DNA of 64,000 nt. Origin: Duganella zoogloeoides. Lineage in GTDB: Bacteria; Pseudomonadota; Gammaproteobacteria; Burkholderiales; Burkholderiaceae_D. The DNA lies in assembly GCF_034479515.1 (NCBI RefSeq), contig NZ_CP140152.1:1302001-1366000 (forward strand). Reading direction: 5' to 3'. The position numbers and the translations under genes are program-made. Positions within the stretch are counted from its first letter, which is position 1. Each line of letters opens with the position of its first letter. Of the stretch, positions 44,182 through 53,393 are shown piece after piece. Under the pieces are notes generated by a model. The model ran no database searches. It worked only from the letters and a program-made list of their open reading frames with translations, and was not told the DNA's origin.

Positions 44182-44457
44182 ATGCATTTTGAGTGGGATT
44201 CGATCAAAGCAACGGCGAATCTGCGCAAACACGGTGTAAGCATCGAAGAAGCCAGCACGGTGTTTACCGATATGAGTGCGAGGGAAGCATTTGATCACCT
44301 GCACTCCGATGACGAAGATCGATTCCACCTTCTAGGCATCAGTGAGAACGATCGGCTATTGGTGGTGTCTTATTGCTACCGAAGAAACTCTGTTGTACGC
44401 ATCATTTCAGCGCGAGAGGCGCAGCCGCGCGAGAAGATTCGTTACATGGACAGGTGA
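44182..44457 (+). CDS. brnT: BrnT family ribonuclease toxin
   Basis: A 91-residue toxin with the family pattern F-E-W-D-x-x-K-A-x-x-N-L-R-K-H-G-V-S, E-E-A-x-T-V-F, and C-terminal R-I-I-S-A-R-E-A. BrnT is a RelE-fold ribonuclease neutralised by BrnA. The antitoxin gene follows 5 nt later, the usual toxin-first order. The pair interrupts the conserved trpA-accD order and is locally less GC-rich than its neighbours, both signs of acquisition. Confidence 0.88.
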   Translation: MHFEWDSIKATANLRKHGVSIEEASTVFTDMSAREAFDHLHSDDEDRFHLLGISENDRLLVVSYCYRRNSVVRIISAREAQPREKIRYMDR

Positions 44458-44462
44458 AGAAA

Positions 44463-44738
44463 ATGACCAAGCCAGTAGATTTTTCCGATGCTATCCCCAA
44501 TCCATACTTCGAAACGCTCAGCAGAGAGGTGACTTTTCGGCTGGATTTTCGTTCGATCGAGTATTTCCATAAGCTCGGTGAACCTTACGGTCTGCGCGCC
44601 GAAGAAATGATATATCGATATCTTCGCCATCTGGCAGGATCAGGCTACAGCGCCGACTTGGGATTGCTCACGCTGGAAGAACGCAAACTGCTTGAAGAAT
44701 CATTGGCGGAGGATACCGACACTGCTGCTGACGCATAG
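44463..44738 (+). CDS. brnA: BrnA-like/CopG-type antitoxin
   Basis: A 91-residue partner of BrnT. The segment V-T-F-R-L-D-F-R-S-I-E-Y-F-H-K-L-G-E-P-Y-G-L-R-A with R-Y-L-R-H-L-A is compatible with a short ribbon-helix-helix fold. The acidic C-terminus could wrap the toxin. BrnA antitoxins usually repress their own operon. Identification rests on position after brnT and general character; sequence similarity to classical BrnA looks weak. Confidence 0.7.
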   Translation: MTKPVDFSDAIPNPYFETLSREVTFRLDFRSIEYFHKLGEPYGLRAEEMIYRYLRHLAGSGYSADLGLLTLEERKLLEESLAEDTDTAADA

Positions 44739-44801
44739 TAGCTTTCCTCTAAAGCAGCTTTAAAGCAATGACTCAAAGTAAAAATTAATGTATTGCAATG
44801 T

Positions 44802-44830
44802 TCGACAGGGTCGCCAGAAACGGCTACACT
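44802..44830 (+). promoter_or_regulatory. promoter of accD-folC transcript
   Basis: TCGACA (-35, 44802-44807) and TACACT (-10, 44825-44830) are separated by 17 nt and lie 30 nt before the accD ATG. They follow the toxin-antitoxin pair, so accD does not depend on upstream transcription. Confidence 0.5.
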
Positions 44831-44860
44831 TCGGCCACGAGTAAGCTGCAAGGAGAAATT

Positions 44861-45733
44861 ATGAGTTGGTTAGAGAAACTGCTGCCCCCGCGCATCCAGC
44901 GTTCAGACGTTGCCGCGCGCAAGACCATGCCCGAAGGGCTGTGGGTCAAATGCCCGTCGTGCGAAGCCGTGCTGTATCGCACCGACCTGGAGTCGAACCT
45001 GCACGTGTGCCCCAAGTGCGACCACCACATGCGCATCCGCGCCCGCGAGCGGCTCGACAGCCTGCTCGACGCCGGTGGCCGCTATGAAATCGGCATGGAC
45101 ACGCTGCCGGTCGATACCCTGAAGTTCAAGGACAGCAAGAAATACCCTGACCGCCTCAAGCAGGCCATGGAAGCTACCGGCGAAACCGACGCCATGATCG
45201 TCATGGGCGGCGCCATCCTTAGCATGCCGGTTGTCGTGGCGTGCTTCGAATTCGACTTCATGGGCGGCTCCATGGGTTCCGTGGTGGGCGAGCGCTTCGT
45301 GCGCGGCGCGCAAGCGGCGCTGGAGCAGAAAGTGCCGTTCATCTGCATTACCGCCACTGGCGGCGCCCGCATGCAGGAAGGCCTGTTGTCGCTGATGCAA
45401 ATGGCCAAGACCACCTCGATGCTGACCAAGCTGTCCGAGAAAAAGCTGCCATTCATCAGCGTGCTGACCGACCCGACCATGGGCGGCGTGTCCGCCTCGT
45501 TCGCCTTCATGGGCGACGTGGTGATGGCCGAGCCGAAAGCGCTGATCGGCTTTGCCGGCCCGCGCGTGATCGAGAACACCGTGCGCGAGAAACTGCCGGA
45601 AGGCTTCCAGCGCTCCGAGTTCCTGGTCACCAAGGGCGCCATCGACATGATCGTCGACCGCCGCAAGATGCGCGAAGAAATCGCCCGCTTGCTGGCCCTC
45701 CTGCAAAATCAACCGGTAGAAGTAATAGCCTAA
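44861..45733 (+). CDS. accD: acetyl-CoA carboxylase carboxyltransferase beta subunit
   Basis: A 290-residue subunit that, with AccA, makes malonyl-CoA for fatty acid synthesis. The N-terminal zinc ribbon C-P-S-C ... C-P-K-C precedes the crotonase-fold core ([30 protein letters not shown]). AAGGAG is well placed. It is followed by a hairpin immediately after the stop and then folC, as in most proteobacteria. Confidence 0.97.
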   Translation: MSWLEKLLPPRIQRSDVAARKTMPEGLWVKCPSCEAVLYRTDLESNLHVCPKCDHHMRIRARERLDSLLDAGGRYEIGMDTLPVDTLKFKDSKKYPDRLKQAMEATGETDAMIVMGGAILSMPVVVACFEFDFMGGSMGSVVGERFVRGAQAALEQKVPFICITATGGARMQEGLLSLMQMAKTTSMLTKLSEKKLPFISVLTDPTMGGVSASFAFMGDVVMAEPKALIGFAGPRVIENTVREKLPEGFQRSEFLVTKGAIDMIVDRRKMREEIARLLALLQNQPVEVIA

Positions 45734-45734
45734 A

Positions 45735-45772
45735 GGAACCTCGCAGGCCGCGCAGTAGGTTTGCGAGGTTCC
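45735..45772 (+). terminator. hairpin directly after the accD stop
   Basis: GGAACCTCGCA (45735-45745) pairs perfectly with TGCGAGGTTCC (45762-45772) around a 16-nt loop. No T-run follows, so it may stabilise the accD 3' end or attenuate folC expression; it is not a standard terminator. Confidence 0.5.
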
Positions 45773-45835
45773 CACCACGCGGCGCGCAATCGGATATGAT
45801 CCGGCCTGCGCGCCGTTCTTATTTCAGAGTCCCAC

Positions 45836-47125
45836 ATGTCCAATCTCCCCACCACCTTGCCCGCCTGGCTTGCGCTGCTCGAATCGCGCCATGCCGAAAC
45901 CGTCATCAACATGGGCCTCGACCGCGTGCTTGCGGTCAAGCAGCGCCTGCAACTGGCATTTACCTGCCCGGTGATCATGGTGGCCGGCACCAATGGCAAG
46001 GGTTCCACCTGCGCCATGCTCGAATCGGTATTGCTGCGCGCCGGCTACAGGGTGGGCCTGTACATCAAGCCGCACTTCCTCGATTTTAACGAGCGCGCCC
46101 GCGTCAACGGCGAGCTGGCCACTGATGAGGCGCTGGTCGCAGCGTTCAATGCGGTCGAGGCTGCACGCGGCGACACCACGCTCACGTACTTCGAATTCAC
46201 GACCCTCGCCATCATGCGCCTGCTGGCCGGCGCCGGCATGGACGTGGTGATCCTGGAAGTGGGCCTGGGCGGCCGCCTCGATGCGGTCAACATCGTCGAT
46301 GCCGACGTGTCGATCGTCACCAGCGTCGATATCGACCATACCGACTACCTCGGTGACACGCGCGAAGCCATCGGCTTCGAAAAGGCTGGCATCTTCCGCG
46401 CCGGCAAGGTGGCGATCTGCTCCGACCCGGTGCCGCCGCAAACCCTGATCGACCATGCCGAGGCAATCGGCGCCGACCTGTGGCTGATGGGCCGCGACTT
46501 CAATTATTCGGGCGACAAGCAGCAGTGGAACTACGGCGGCCGCTCGCAGCGCCGCAATTCGCTGGCGTACCCGAGCCTGCGCGGCGCCAACCAGATCCTC
46601 AACGCCTGCGCCGCGCTGGCTGCGCTCGAAGCGCTGCGCATCGAATTGCCGGTGGGCGCGCAGGAAGTGCGCACCGGCCTGGTGACGGTGGAACTGCCGG
46701 GCCGCTTCCAGGTGCTGCCGGGCCGGCCGACCGTGATCCTCGACGTCGCCCATAATCCGCACGCGGCCTCGGCGCTGAACCAGAACCTCGGCAACATGGG
46801 CTTTCACCCGTATACATTTGCCGTATTCGGCTCCATGCAGGACAAGGATATCGACGGCGTGATCGCCGCCATGTCCGAGCATGTCGATCACTGGTGCCTG
46901 GCCACCTTGCCGTCGCCGCGCTCGGCCACGGCATCGGAACTGGCGGCCAAGGTGCAGCTGGTGCAGGAAGACAAGGCCGAACGGACCATCAATATCTTCG
47001 ACGATCCGGCAGCAGCGTACGCAAATGCGGTCAGCCGGGCCGGGGAGAATGATAGAATTGTGGTCTTTGGATCTTTCCTCACTGTTGCCGGCGTCATGGC
47101 AGCGCGAAAATCCTCATTCCATTGA
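45836..47125 (+). CDS. folC: bifunctional folylpolyglutamate synthase/dihydrofolate synthase
   Basis: A 429-residue Mur-ligase-type enzyme adding glutamate to dihydropteroate and folates. The ATP loop is G-T-N-G-K-G-S-T-C, with H-F-L-D-F-N-E-R, E-V-G-L-G-G-R-L-D-A and D-V-A-H-N-P-H-A-A. Length is normal. No strong ribosome site is seen. It lies between accD and the SPOR-domain gene in the standard order. Confidence 0.96.
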   Translation: MSNLPTTLPAWLALLESRHAETVINMGLDRVLAVKQRLQLAFTCPVIMVAGTNGKGSTCAMLESVLLRAGYRVGLYIKPHFLDFNERARVNGELATDEALVAAFNAVEAARGDTTLTYFEFTTLAIMRLLAGAGMDVVILEVGLGGRLDAVNIVDADVSIVTSVDIDHTDYLGDTREAIGFEKAGIFRAGKVAICSDPVPPQTLIDHAEAIGADLWLMGRDFNYSGDKQQWNYGGRSQRRNSLAYPSLRGANQILNACAALAALEALRIELPVGAQEVRTGLVTVELPGRFQVLPGRPTVILDVAHNPHAASALNQNLGNMGFHPYTFAVFGSMQDKDIDGVIAAMSEHVDHWCLATLPSPRSATASELAAKVQLVQEDKAERTINIFDDPAAAYANAVSRAGENDRIVVFGSFLTVAGVMAARKSSFH

Positions 47126-47147
47126 ACACACAGGACTGAAATCACGC

Positions 47148-48251
47148 ATGGGCTTGTTCTCGAAATTCGGCAAAAACAAGCAAGAATCCGCCCAGGACAG
47201 CGGCTATTACACCAGTGCCGATGACCAGGCCGCGCTCGAGCGTGCCCGTTCCAAGCGCGCTTCGTCCACCGATGGTCCGCGGCGCCGCTCGCGCGACCGC
47301 GAAGCGGACGATCCGGTCTTGCCTGAAAAGAAACGCGCGCGCCGCCGTCTGGTCGGCGCCATCGCCCTGGCGCTGGCCGTGGCGGTCGGTTTGCCGATGC
47401 TGCTCGACTCCGAGCCCAAGCCGCTGGCGTCCGACATCGATATCAAGATCCCCTCGAAAGAACGTTCGGCCGGCGCCCCGGCCGTCGGCGGCGAGCGCCG
47501 CGCCGCCACCATTCCTGATAGTGACACGCTCGACAGCCGTGAAGAAATTGTCGAGGACGCCAAACCTGCTGCCGCGGTAGCGGCCAAGCCGGCCGCCAAG
47601 CCCGAGACCGGCCTGTCGGCGCAAGCCCAGGCGCACTCCGACGAACTGGACCGCTCGGTGGCCGCCAGCGAAGCGCGCGCCAAGGCCGAGGCCGACGCCC
47701 GCAACAAGCAGGAAGCCGATCGCCGCGCCGAGCAGGAACGCAAGCGCGAAGCCGAGCGCAAGCTGGCCGATGCCAAGGCGGGAGCCAAGGCGGAAGCCGA
47801 CGCCAGGACCAAGGCCCGCGAGGAAGCCAAAGCCAAGGCGGACGCCCGCGCCGAAGCCGACCGCAAGCTGGCCGAGTCGCGTGCTGCCGACATCAAAGCC
47901 GCTGAAGCCAAAGCCGCCGCCAAGCCCGCCGCCGAGAGCAAACAGGCGCAGGATGCGCGCGCCCTGGCCATCCTGGAAGGCAAAACTGCCAAGCCGCCTG
48001 GTGCGTCCAACGTTGCAGCCGAATCCGGCCAGAAATTCGTATTGCAAGTGGCCGCACTGAGCGACCAGGCCAAGGTCAGCGAACTGCGCGAGCGCCTCAA
48101 GCAGGCCGGCATCAATTCGTACACGCAAAAAGCGCCGTCGGGCGAGGTCACGCGCGTGCGCGTGGGGCCGTTCAGCAGCAAGGAAGAGGCGGAAAAAGTC
48201 CGCGCCAAGCTGCAAAGCATGGGCCTGGCTGGCCGCCTGGAAACCGTCTGA
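47148..48251 (+). CDS. SPOR domain-containing protein (DedD-like)
   Basis: A 367-residue protein. A cytoplasmic basic N-terminus of about 65 residues precedes one membrane helix (L-V-G-A-I-A-L-A-L-A-V-A-V-G-L-P). A long Ala/Lys/Glu/Arg helical region (about 165-285) spans the periplasm, and a C-terminal SPOR domain (K-F-V-L-Q-V-A-A-L-S-D ... V-R-V-G-P-F-S-S-K-E-E-A) binds denuded peptidoglycan at division sites. It occupies the dedD position between folC and cvpA. A cell-division role is inferred from family and synteny. Confidence 0.9.
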   Translation: MGLFSKFGKNKQESAQDSGYYTSADDQAALERARSKRASSTDGPRRRSRDREADDPVLPEKKRARRRLVGAIALALAVAVGLPMLLDSEPKPLASDIDIKIPSKERSAGAPAVGGERRAATIPDSDTLDSREEIVEDAKPAAAVAAKPAAKPETGLSAQAQAHSDELDRSVAASEARAKAEADARNKQEADRRAEQERKREAERKLADAKAGAKAEADARTKAREEAKAKADARAEADRKLAESRAADIKAAEAKAAAKPAAESKQAQDARALAILEGKTAKPPGASNVAAESGQKFVLQVAALSDQAKVSELRERLKQAGINSYTQKAPSGEVTRVRVGPFSSKEEAEKVRAKLQSMGLAGRLETV

Positions 48252-48270
48252 CCTGTTTGCACCGTCTGTC

Positions 48271-48759
48271 GTGACCATCTTCGACTACCTGGTGATCTTC
48301 GTGCTGGCCGCGTCGGTCGTGATCAGCATGGTGCGCGGACTGGTCAAGGAAGTGCTGTCGCTGGTGGGCTGGATCGTGGCGTTCGTGGTGGCCAACGCCT
48401 ATGCGGCGCAACTGGCAGTCATGCTGCCGGCAGTCGTGCCCGGGGAAATACTGCGGCTGATCCTGGCGTTCATCGCCCTGTTCATCGGCGCGCGGATACT
48501 GATGGGTTTGCTGTCCATGGTGCTGGGCGCCTTGCTCGACGCCGGTGGCCTGAGCCTGTTCGACCGCCTGCTCGGCGCCGTGTTCGGCCTGGGCCGTGGC
48601 CTTGTAATCGTGCTGGCCGCCGTCATCTTGGGTGGAATGACGGCATTGCCGCAAGAAGAACTCTGGAAGAATGCGCTGCTCAGCCCGTACTGCGAGCTGG
48701 GAGCGCGCGTGGTCAAGGACTACCTTCCCGCTGCAATGGCGCAGCATGTGAATTTTTGA
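48271..48759 (+). CDS. cvpA: CvpA family membrane protein
   Basis: A 162-residue inner-membrane protein with four hydrophobic segments and the CvpA start D-Y-L-V-I-F-V-L-A-A-S-V-V-I-S-M-V-R-G-L-V-K-E. It starts at GTG, 19 nt after the SPOR gene. CvpA is required for colicin V production in E. coli and for envelope tolerance. Position before purF is the classic cvpA-purF arrangement. Confidence 0.94.
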   Translation: MTIFDYLVIFVLAASVVISMVRGLVKEVLSLVGWIVAFVVANAYAAQLAVMLPAVVPGEILRLILAFIALFIGARILMGLLSMVLGALLDAGGLSLFDRLLGAVFGLGRGLVIVLAAVILGGMTALPQEELWKNALLSPYCELGARVVKDYLPAAMAQHVNF

Positions 48760-48822
48760 AGTTTGAATTTGTGAATTGAATCAACGTTTTTAAATCTGCA
48801 AGTCCAGTCCAGGAGCATCAAC

Positions 48823-50349
48823 ATGTGTGGCATCGTCGGCGTCGTCTCCCATCAACCTGTCAACCAACTGCTGTATGACGCATTGCTGCTGTTGCAGCAT
48901 CGCGGCCAGGACGCGGCAGGTATCGCTACCAATCACAGCAGCATGTTCGCCATGCACAAGGCCAACGGCCTGGTGCGCGACGTGTTCCGTACCCGTAATA
49001 TGCGTACGCTGCAAGGCAACTCGGGCATCGGCCACTGCCGTTACCCGACCGCCGGTTCGTCGAGCGAGGAAGAAGCGCAGCCGTTCTACGTCAACGCACC
49101 GTTCGGTATCACGCTGGCCCACAACGGCAACCTGACCAACTGGGAACAGCTCAAGGAAGAGATGTTCAAGAACGACCGCCGCCACATCAACACCGATTCC
49201 GATTCGGAAGTGTTGCTCAACGTGTTGGCGCACGAAATCCAGAAGGCCACCGTCGATATCTCGATCGATGCCGAAACCATTTTCCAGGCGGTTACCGTGC
49301 TGATGCGCCGTGTGCGCGGCGGCTATGCTGCCGTGGCGCAAATCGCCGGCGTCGGTTTGCTGGCCTTCCGTGATCCGTACGGCATCCGTCCGCTGTGCCT
49401 GGGCATCAATGAAACCGAGCAGGGCAACGAATACCTGATCGCTTCCGAATCGGTGGCGCTCGAAGGCATGGGCTTCCGCTTCGTGCGCGACATCGCGCCC
49501 GGCGAAACCGTCTTCATCGACAATGACAAGCAGCTGCACACGCGCCAGTGCGCCGACAACCCGTCGCTCAACCCGTGCGTGTTCGAATTCGTGTACCTGG
49601 CCCGTCCCGACTCCGTCATCGATGGCGCCTCGGTGTACAGCACCCGCCTGAAAATGGGCGAGTACCTGGCCAAGAAAATCGTGCGCGAAGGCCTGGCCGA
49701 CGATATCGACGTCGTCATGCCGATTCCCGATTCGTCGCGTCCGGCTGCCATCCAGCTGGCGCTGGCGCTGGGCAAGGAATACCGCGAAGGCTTCATTAAA
49801 AACCGCTACATCGGCCGTACCTTCATCATGCCGGGCCAGGCCGCGCGCAAGAAATCCGTGCGCCAGAAGCTCAATGCGATTCCTGACGAGTTCAAGGACA
49901 AGGTCGTGCTGCTGGTGGATGACTCCATCGTGCGCGGCACCACCAGCCGCGAGATCGTGCAGATGGCGCGCGACTCGGGCGCCAAGAAAGTGATCTTTGC
50001 GTCGGCCGCGCCACCGGTGATCTACCCGAACGTTTACGGCATCGACATGCCTACCCGCGACGAGCTGATCGCCCACGGTCGCACGGTGGAAGAAGTGTGC
50101 CGCGAGATCACCGCCGACGCCCTGGTGTACCAAGACATCGATGCGCTCAAGCAGGCCATTTCCGACGTCAACCCGGCGCTGACCAGTTTTGAGGCGTCGT
50201 GCTTCGACGGCGTGTACATCACCGGCGACGTCAGCCGCGAGTACCTGGACAAGCTGGAAAACGAGCGCAACAACCCGACCAAGGCCGCCAAGCCGGAAGA
50301 TGCGGGCCGTTCGCAGCTGAACCTGAACCTGGCCGCCGCCGAGGGCTGA
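48823..50349 (+). CDS. purF: amidophosphoribosyltransferase
   Basis: A 508-residue enzyme for the first step of purine synthesis. The nucleophilic Cys2 (M-C-G-I-V-G-V-V) becomes N-terminal after Met removal. The glutaminase half has H-N-G-N-L-T-N, and the PRTase half has L-L-V-D-D-S-I-V-R-G-T-T. AGGAG precedes the ATG. metZ follows 6 nt later. Confidence 0.98.
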   Translation: MCGIVGVVSHQPVNQLLYDALLLLQHRGQDAAGIATNHSSMFAMHKANGLVRDVFRTRNMRTLQGNSGIGHCRYPTAGSSSEEEAQPFYVNAPFGITLAHNGNLTNWEQLKEEMFKNDRRHINTDSDSEVLLNVLAHEIQKATVDISIDAETIFQAVTVLMRRVRGGYAAVAQIAGVGLLAFRDPYGIRPLCLGINETEQGNEYLIASESVALEGMGFRFVRDIAPGETVFIDNDKQLHTRQCADNPSLNPCVFEFVYLARPDSVIDGASVYSTRLKMGEYLAKKIVREGLADDIDVVMPIPDSSRPAAIQLALALGKEYREGFIKNRYIGRTFIMPGQAARKKSVRQKLNAIPDEFKDKVVLLVDDSIVRGTTSREIVQMARDSGAKKVIFASAAPPVIYPNVYGIDMPTRDELIAHGRTVEEVCREITADALVYQDIDALKQAISDVNPALTSFEASCFDGVYITGDVSREYLDKLENERNNPTKAAKPEDAGRSQLNLNLAAAEG

Positions 50350-50355
50350 TCGTCC

Positions 50356-51600
50356 ATGACAGACAAGAAAAACTACGGCTTTACCACCACCATCCTGCAC
50401 AACGACCGCCAGAAGGGCATCGAGCACGGATCGCTGCACAAGCCGATCCATACGTCGGTCGCGTTCGGCTATGCCGATGCGCGCCAGCTGGCTTCGGTAT
50501 TCCAGGGCAAGGAGCCGGGCTTCCGCTACGGGCGCCAGGGCAACCCCACCATCGCCGCGCTCGAAGACAAGGTGAACAAGATGGAGCAGGGCGTCGGCAC
50601 GATCTGCTTCGCCACCGGCATGGGCGCGATCGGCGCCGTGTTCCAGGCGCTGCTGCGCACGGGCGACCACGTGGTGTCGTCGTCGTTCCTGTTTGGTAAC
50701 ACCAACAGCCTGTGGCAAACCACCATGGCGCAGGGCGTGGGCGTGTCGTTTGTCGATGCCACCGATGTTGCCAATGTCGAGGCGGCGATCACCGACAACA
50801 CCCGCGTGGTATTTGTCGAAACCATCGCCAACCCGCGCACGCAGGTGGCGGACCTCAAGCGCATTGGCGAAATGTGCCAGGCGCGCGGCATCCTGTACGT
50901 GGTCGACAACACCATGACCACGCCGTATTTGTTCCGGCCGAAATCGGTCGGTGCCGGCCTGGTGGTCAATGCGCTGACCAAGTCGATCGGCGGCCACGGC
51001 AATGCACTCGGCGGCAGCCTGACCGACACTGGCGCGTATGACTGGACCCGGTTCCCCAACATCTACGAGAACTACAAGAAGGCGGCGCCGCTGCAGTGGG
51101 GCCTGGCGCAAATCCGCGCCAAGGCGCTGCGCGACTTCGGTTCGTCCCTGGCGCCCGAGGCGGCGCACCACATTGCCGTCGGCGCCGAAACCCTGGCGCT
51201 GCGCATGGAACGCACCAGCAGCAACGCGCTGGCGCTGGCCACATTGCTGGAATCGGACGAGCGGGTGGCGGCGGTGTACTACCCGGGCCTGGCGTCGCAT
51301 CCGCAGCATGGCATCAGTTCCGAGCTGTTCCACAAGCACGGCTCGCTGCTGAGCTTTGAATTGAAGGATGGCATCGATTGCTTCGATTTCCTCAATCGCC
51401 TCAAGCTGGCGATCCCGGCGTCGAACCTTGGTGACACGCGCACCCTGATCATCCCGGTGGCGCACACGATCTTCTTTGAAATGGGTGCCGAACGGCGTGC
51501 ATCGATGGGGATTGCGGAGTCGCTGATACGGGTGTCGGTCGGCATCGAGGATGAGGGCGACCTGCTGGAAGACTTCAGCTGCGCGCTGGAAGGTTGTTAA
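50356..51600 (+). CDS. metZ: O-succinylhomoserine sulfhydrylase
   Basis: A 414-residue PLP enzyme of the Cys/Met metabolism family, making homocysteine from O-succinylhomoserine and sulfide. The PLP lysine is in N-A-L-T-K-S-I-G-G-H-G, with R-Y-G-R-Q-G-N-P-T and D-N-T-M-T-T-P-Y-L. Position directly after purF matches metZ of other Burkholderiales and Pseudomonas. A strong terminator follows. Confidence 0.94.
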   Translation: MTDKKNYGFTTTILHNDRQKGIEHGSLHKPIHTSVAFGYADARQLASVFQGKEPGFRYGRQGNPTIAALEDKVNKMEQGVGTICFATGMGAIGAVFQALLRTGDHVVSSSFLFGNTNSLWQTTMAQGVGVSFVDATDVANVEAAITDNTRVVFVETIANPRTQVADLKRIGEMCQARGILYVVDNTMTTPYLFRPKSVGAGLVVNALTKSIGGHGNALGGSLTDTGAYDWTRFPNIYENYKKAAPLQWGLAQIRAKALRDFGSSLAPEAAHHIAVGAETLALRMERTSSNALALATLLESDERVAAVYYPGLASHPQHGISSELFHKHGSLLSFELKDGIDCFDFLNRLKLAIPASNLGDTRTLIIPVAHTIFFEMGAERRASMGIAESLIRVSVGIEDEGDLLEDFSCALEGC

Positions 51601-51604
51601 AACA

Positions 51605-51633
51605 ATGGACCGCCGCGGCGGTCCATATTTTTT
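51605..51633. terminator. bidirectional terminator between metZ and lexA
   Basis: ATGGACCGCC (51605-51614) pairs with GGCGGTCCAT (51617-51626) around a GC loop, followed by ATTTTTT. It separates convergent genes; its T-run touches the lexA stop. Confidence 0.85.
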
Positions 51634-52270
51634 AGTGCCAGGTGCGCATCAGCCCTACTGCCAGGCCTTCCAGTGCAAACTCGTCCGCCTCGGGATCGAC
51701 CTTGATGATCTTGAACTCCGGGTTCTCCGGCAGCAGTTCCACCAGCGAACCGGTCTTGCGATAGCGCTTGACCGTTACCTCGTTGCCGATGCGCGCCACC
51801 ACGATCTGGCCATTCTTGGCGCTGTCGATTTTTTTCACGGCCAGCAGGTCGCCATCCATGATGCCGGCGTCACGCATCGATTCGCCGCGCACCTTGAGCA
51901 GGTAGTCGGGCTTGGCCGAGAACATGGCGGGATCGACGCTGTAGTTCGCCTCGAGGTTTTCCTGCGCCAAAATCGGCGAGCCGGCAGCCACGCGGCCGAT
52001 CAGCGGCAGCGACATCATCAGCGCGGCAGGCATCTTGGCGGTAGAAGGCTCGGCATGGACACCGAGCAGGCGGATGCCACGCGAGGTGCCGGCCGCGATT
52101 TCAATCGCGCCCTTGCGCGCCAGCGCCTGCAAGTGTTCCTCGGCGGCGTTGGCCGACTTGAAGCCCAGTTCGTTGGCAATCTCGGCGCGCGTGGGCGGGA
52201 AGCCGGTGTTTTCGATGGCGTCCTTGATCAGATTGAGAATTTGTTCCTGGCGTGCGGTGAGCTTGATCAT
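51632..52270 (-). CDS. lexA: LexA SOS repressor
   Basis: A 212-residue repressor. The winged HTH at 1-65 contains [22 protein letters not shown]. The self-cleavage site is A96-G97 in R-V-A-A-G-S-P, and the Ser/Lys dyad is S131 and K147. RecA-stimulated cleavage releases SOS genes. The start [11 protein letters not shown] is the standard LexA N-terminus. Two LexA boxes lie 25-57 nt upstream, showing autorepression. Confidence 0.97.
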   Translation of the reverse strand: MIKLTARQEQILNLIKDAIENTGFPPTRAEIANELGFKSANAAEEHLQALARKGAIEIAAGTSRGIRLLGVHAEPSTAKMPAALMMSLPLIGRVAAGSPILAQENLEANYSVDPAMFSAKPDYLLKVRGESMRDAGIMDGDLLAVKKIDSAKNGQIVVARIGNEVTVKRYRKTGSLVELLPENPEFKIIKVDPEADEFALEGLAVGLMRTWH

Positions 52271-52294
52271 GGGCGTGGTCAGTAAAAAAATGGG

Positions 52295-52327
52295 CTGTGT
52301 ATATAGACAGTCTGTATTTTTGTACAG
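52295..52327 (-). promoter_or_regulatory. two tandem LexA boxes upstream of lexA
   Basis: CTGTGTATATAGACAG (52295-52310) and CTGTATTTTTGTACAG (52312-52327) both fit CTG-N10-CAG. Their centres are 17 nt apart, so two dimers could bind on nearly the same face offset by about 1.6 turns. Confidence 0.88.
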
Positions 52328-52391
52328 TATGACCGCCAATGCAAGGGAATTTCTTGCTTTGAGCGAAATAATGTGAAAAAAGTTGTTGCAC

Positions 52392-52414
52392 AGGGGAGCC
52401 TGCCGCGCTCCCCT
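52392..52414 (-). terminator. hairpin downstream of the secreted unknown gene
   Basis: AGGGGAGC (52392-52399) pairs with GCTCCCCT (52407-52414). On the minus strand a T-run follows about 11 nt later. It probably limits read-through into lexA, though the spacing is not ideal. Confidence 0.5.
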
Positions 52415-52422
52415 ATGAGAAA

Positions 52423-53238
52423 TCAGCGCGTTGCCCCTTGCGGCTGGATCACGAATCGCACGCCGATGTCACGTTTGGCGCCCGGTTTGAGGGTAAACCC
52501 GCTGGTCACCCAGCTGGCGTACTGTTCGCCCTGCAGTTGCCCGCTCGGCATGGCTTGCCAGCTATCGAGCGGGGTGCGGCCGTCCGGTTGCAGCCGCAGC
52601 CCCGGCGCCTCGCCGTTCGCGCGCGCCACTTCCACCGAGCCCAGCGTGCCCGGGCGCGGCTTGACGGTGCTGCTGCTGGCCCGCCGTTCCTCGGCAGAGG
52701 CGCCGAAGCCTTGTTGTTCGAACACCATCGGCATGCTGGCGGACACCACCTGCACCGGTTGCCGTCCCCGGTTGATCAGCGTAAAGCGCAGCACCAGCGT
52801 GCCGCGTTCGTTGAGCCAGCGCCGTTCCACTGCCAGCGGCACGCTAGCGCCCAAGTCGGCGCCCATGCTTGCGCTGATATCGGCAGCGGCCAGCGCCCGG
52901 CCTGCCGGCAGTTCGCGGATCGGCCGGCGCGCCGCGAACGAGGTGTAGGAGCGCTGCGCGCCATTGCCGGTGCGGACGGTCAGGGCCAAGTCACCGAGGT
53001 GGCGGTAGCCATTGCCCTGGCGCGCATCTTCGCGCGGGCCGGGCACGAAATCGAAGCTGGGGTCGAGCACGGGCGTGAGGCGCGCCAGGGTCTGGGTGTC
53101 GGTGCGCAGTGCGAACAGCAGGGCGGGGGTGCTGTAGGCGCGGGTCTTGATGGGCGCCGGTTCGTGTGGTGCGGCAGCCAGGCCGGGCGGAGAGAACAGC
53201 AGGGCGGACAGCGCCGCAAGTGCCATCAGATGCTTCAT
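52423..53238 (-). CDS. secreted protein resembling the N-terminal part of DUF5695 proteins
   Basis: A 271-residue protein with a signal peptide ([16 protein letters not shown], ending G-L-A-A-A). The mature part is beta-rich: [21 protein letters not shown], then [19 protein letters not shown] and M-P-M-V-F-E-Q-Q. This recalls the sandwich domain at the start of much larger DUF5695 carbohydrate-active-like proteins. It may be a stand-alone version or a truncated relative. An ATG 6 nt upstream is possible, but the ribosome site spacing favours 53238. Function unknown. Confidence 0.6.
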   Translation of the reverse strand: MKHLMALAALSALLFSPPGLAAAPHEPAPIKTRAYSTPALLFALRTDTQTLARLTPVLDPSFDFVPGPREDARQGNGYRHLGDLALTVRTGNGAQRSYTSFAARRPIRELPAGRALAAADISASMGADLGASVPLAVERRWLNERGTLVLRFTLINRGRQPVQVVSASMPMVFEQQGFGASAEERRASSSTVKPRPGTLGSVEVARANGEAPGLRLQPDGRTPLDSWQAMPSGQLQGEQYASWVTSGFTLKPGAKRDIGVRFVIQPQGATR

Positions 53239-53310
53239 GATCATGTTCCCAGGACAAGAAAATCGCACTGTAGCACCGGCAACACCAGGCTGGCGTTCCG
53301 CTGAAAAAGC

Positions 53311-53319
53311 TGCTATAGT
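53311..53319 (+). promoter_or_regulatory. extended -10 promoter of the rpsF operon
   Basis: TGCTATAGT is a TGn-extended -10 element, 75 nt before the rpsF ATG. The leader between contains a pyrimidine-rich stretch and could hold the S6:S18 autoregulatory structure known upstream of rpsF; I could not fold it with confidence. Confidence 0.45.
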
Positions 53320-53393
53320 CGCGGGCTTACCTCTTCCCACACCTGTCTTGACGCCAGGGTGGGCTATATTCACAAGTCCTTAAGGGAGTTTTC

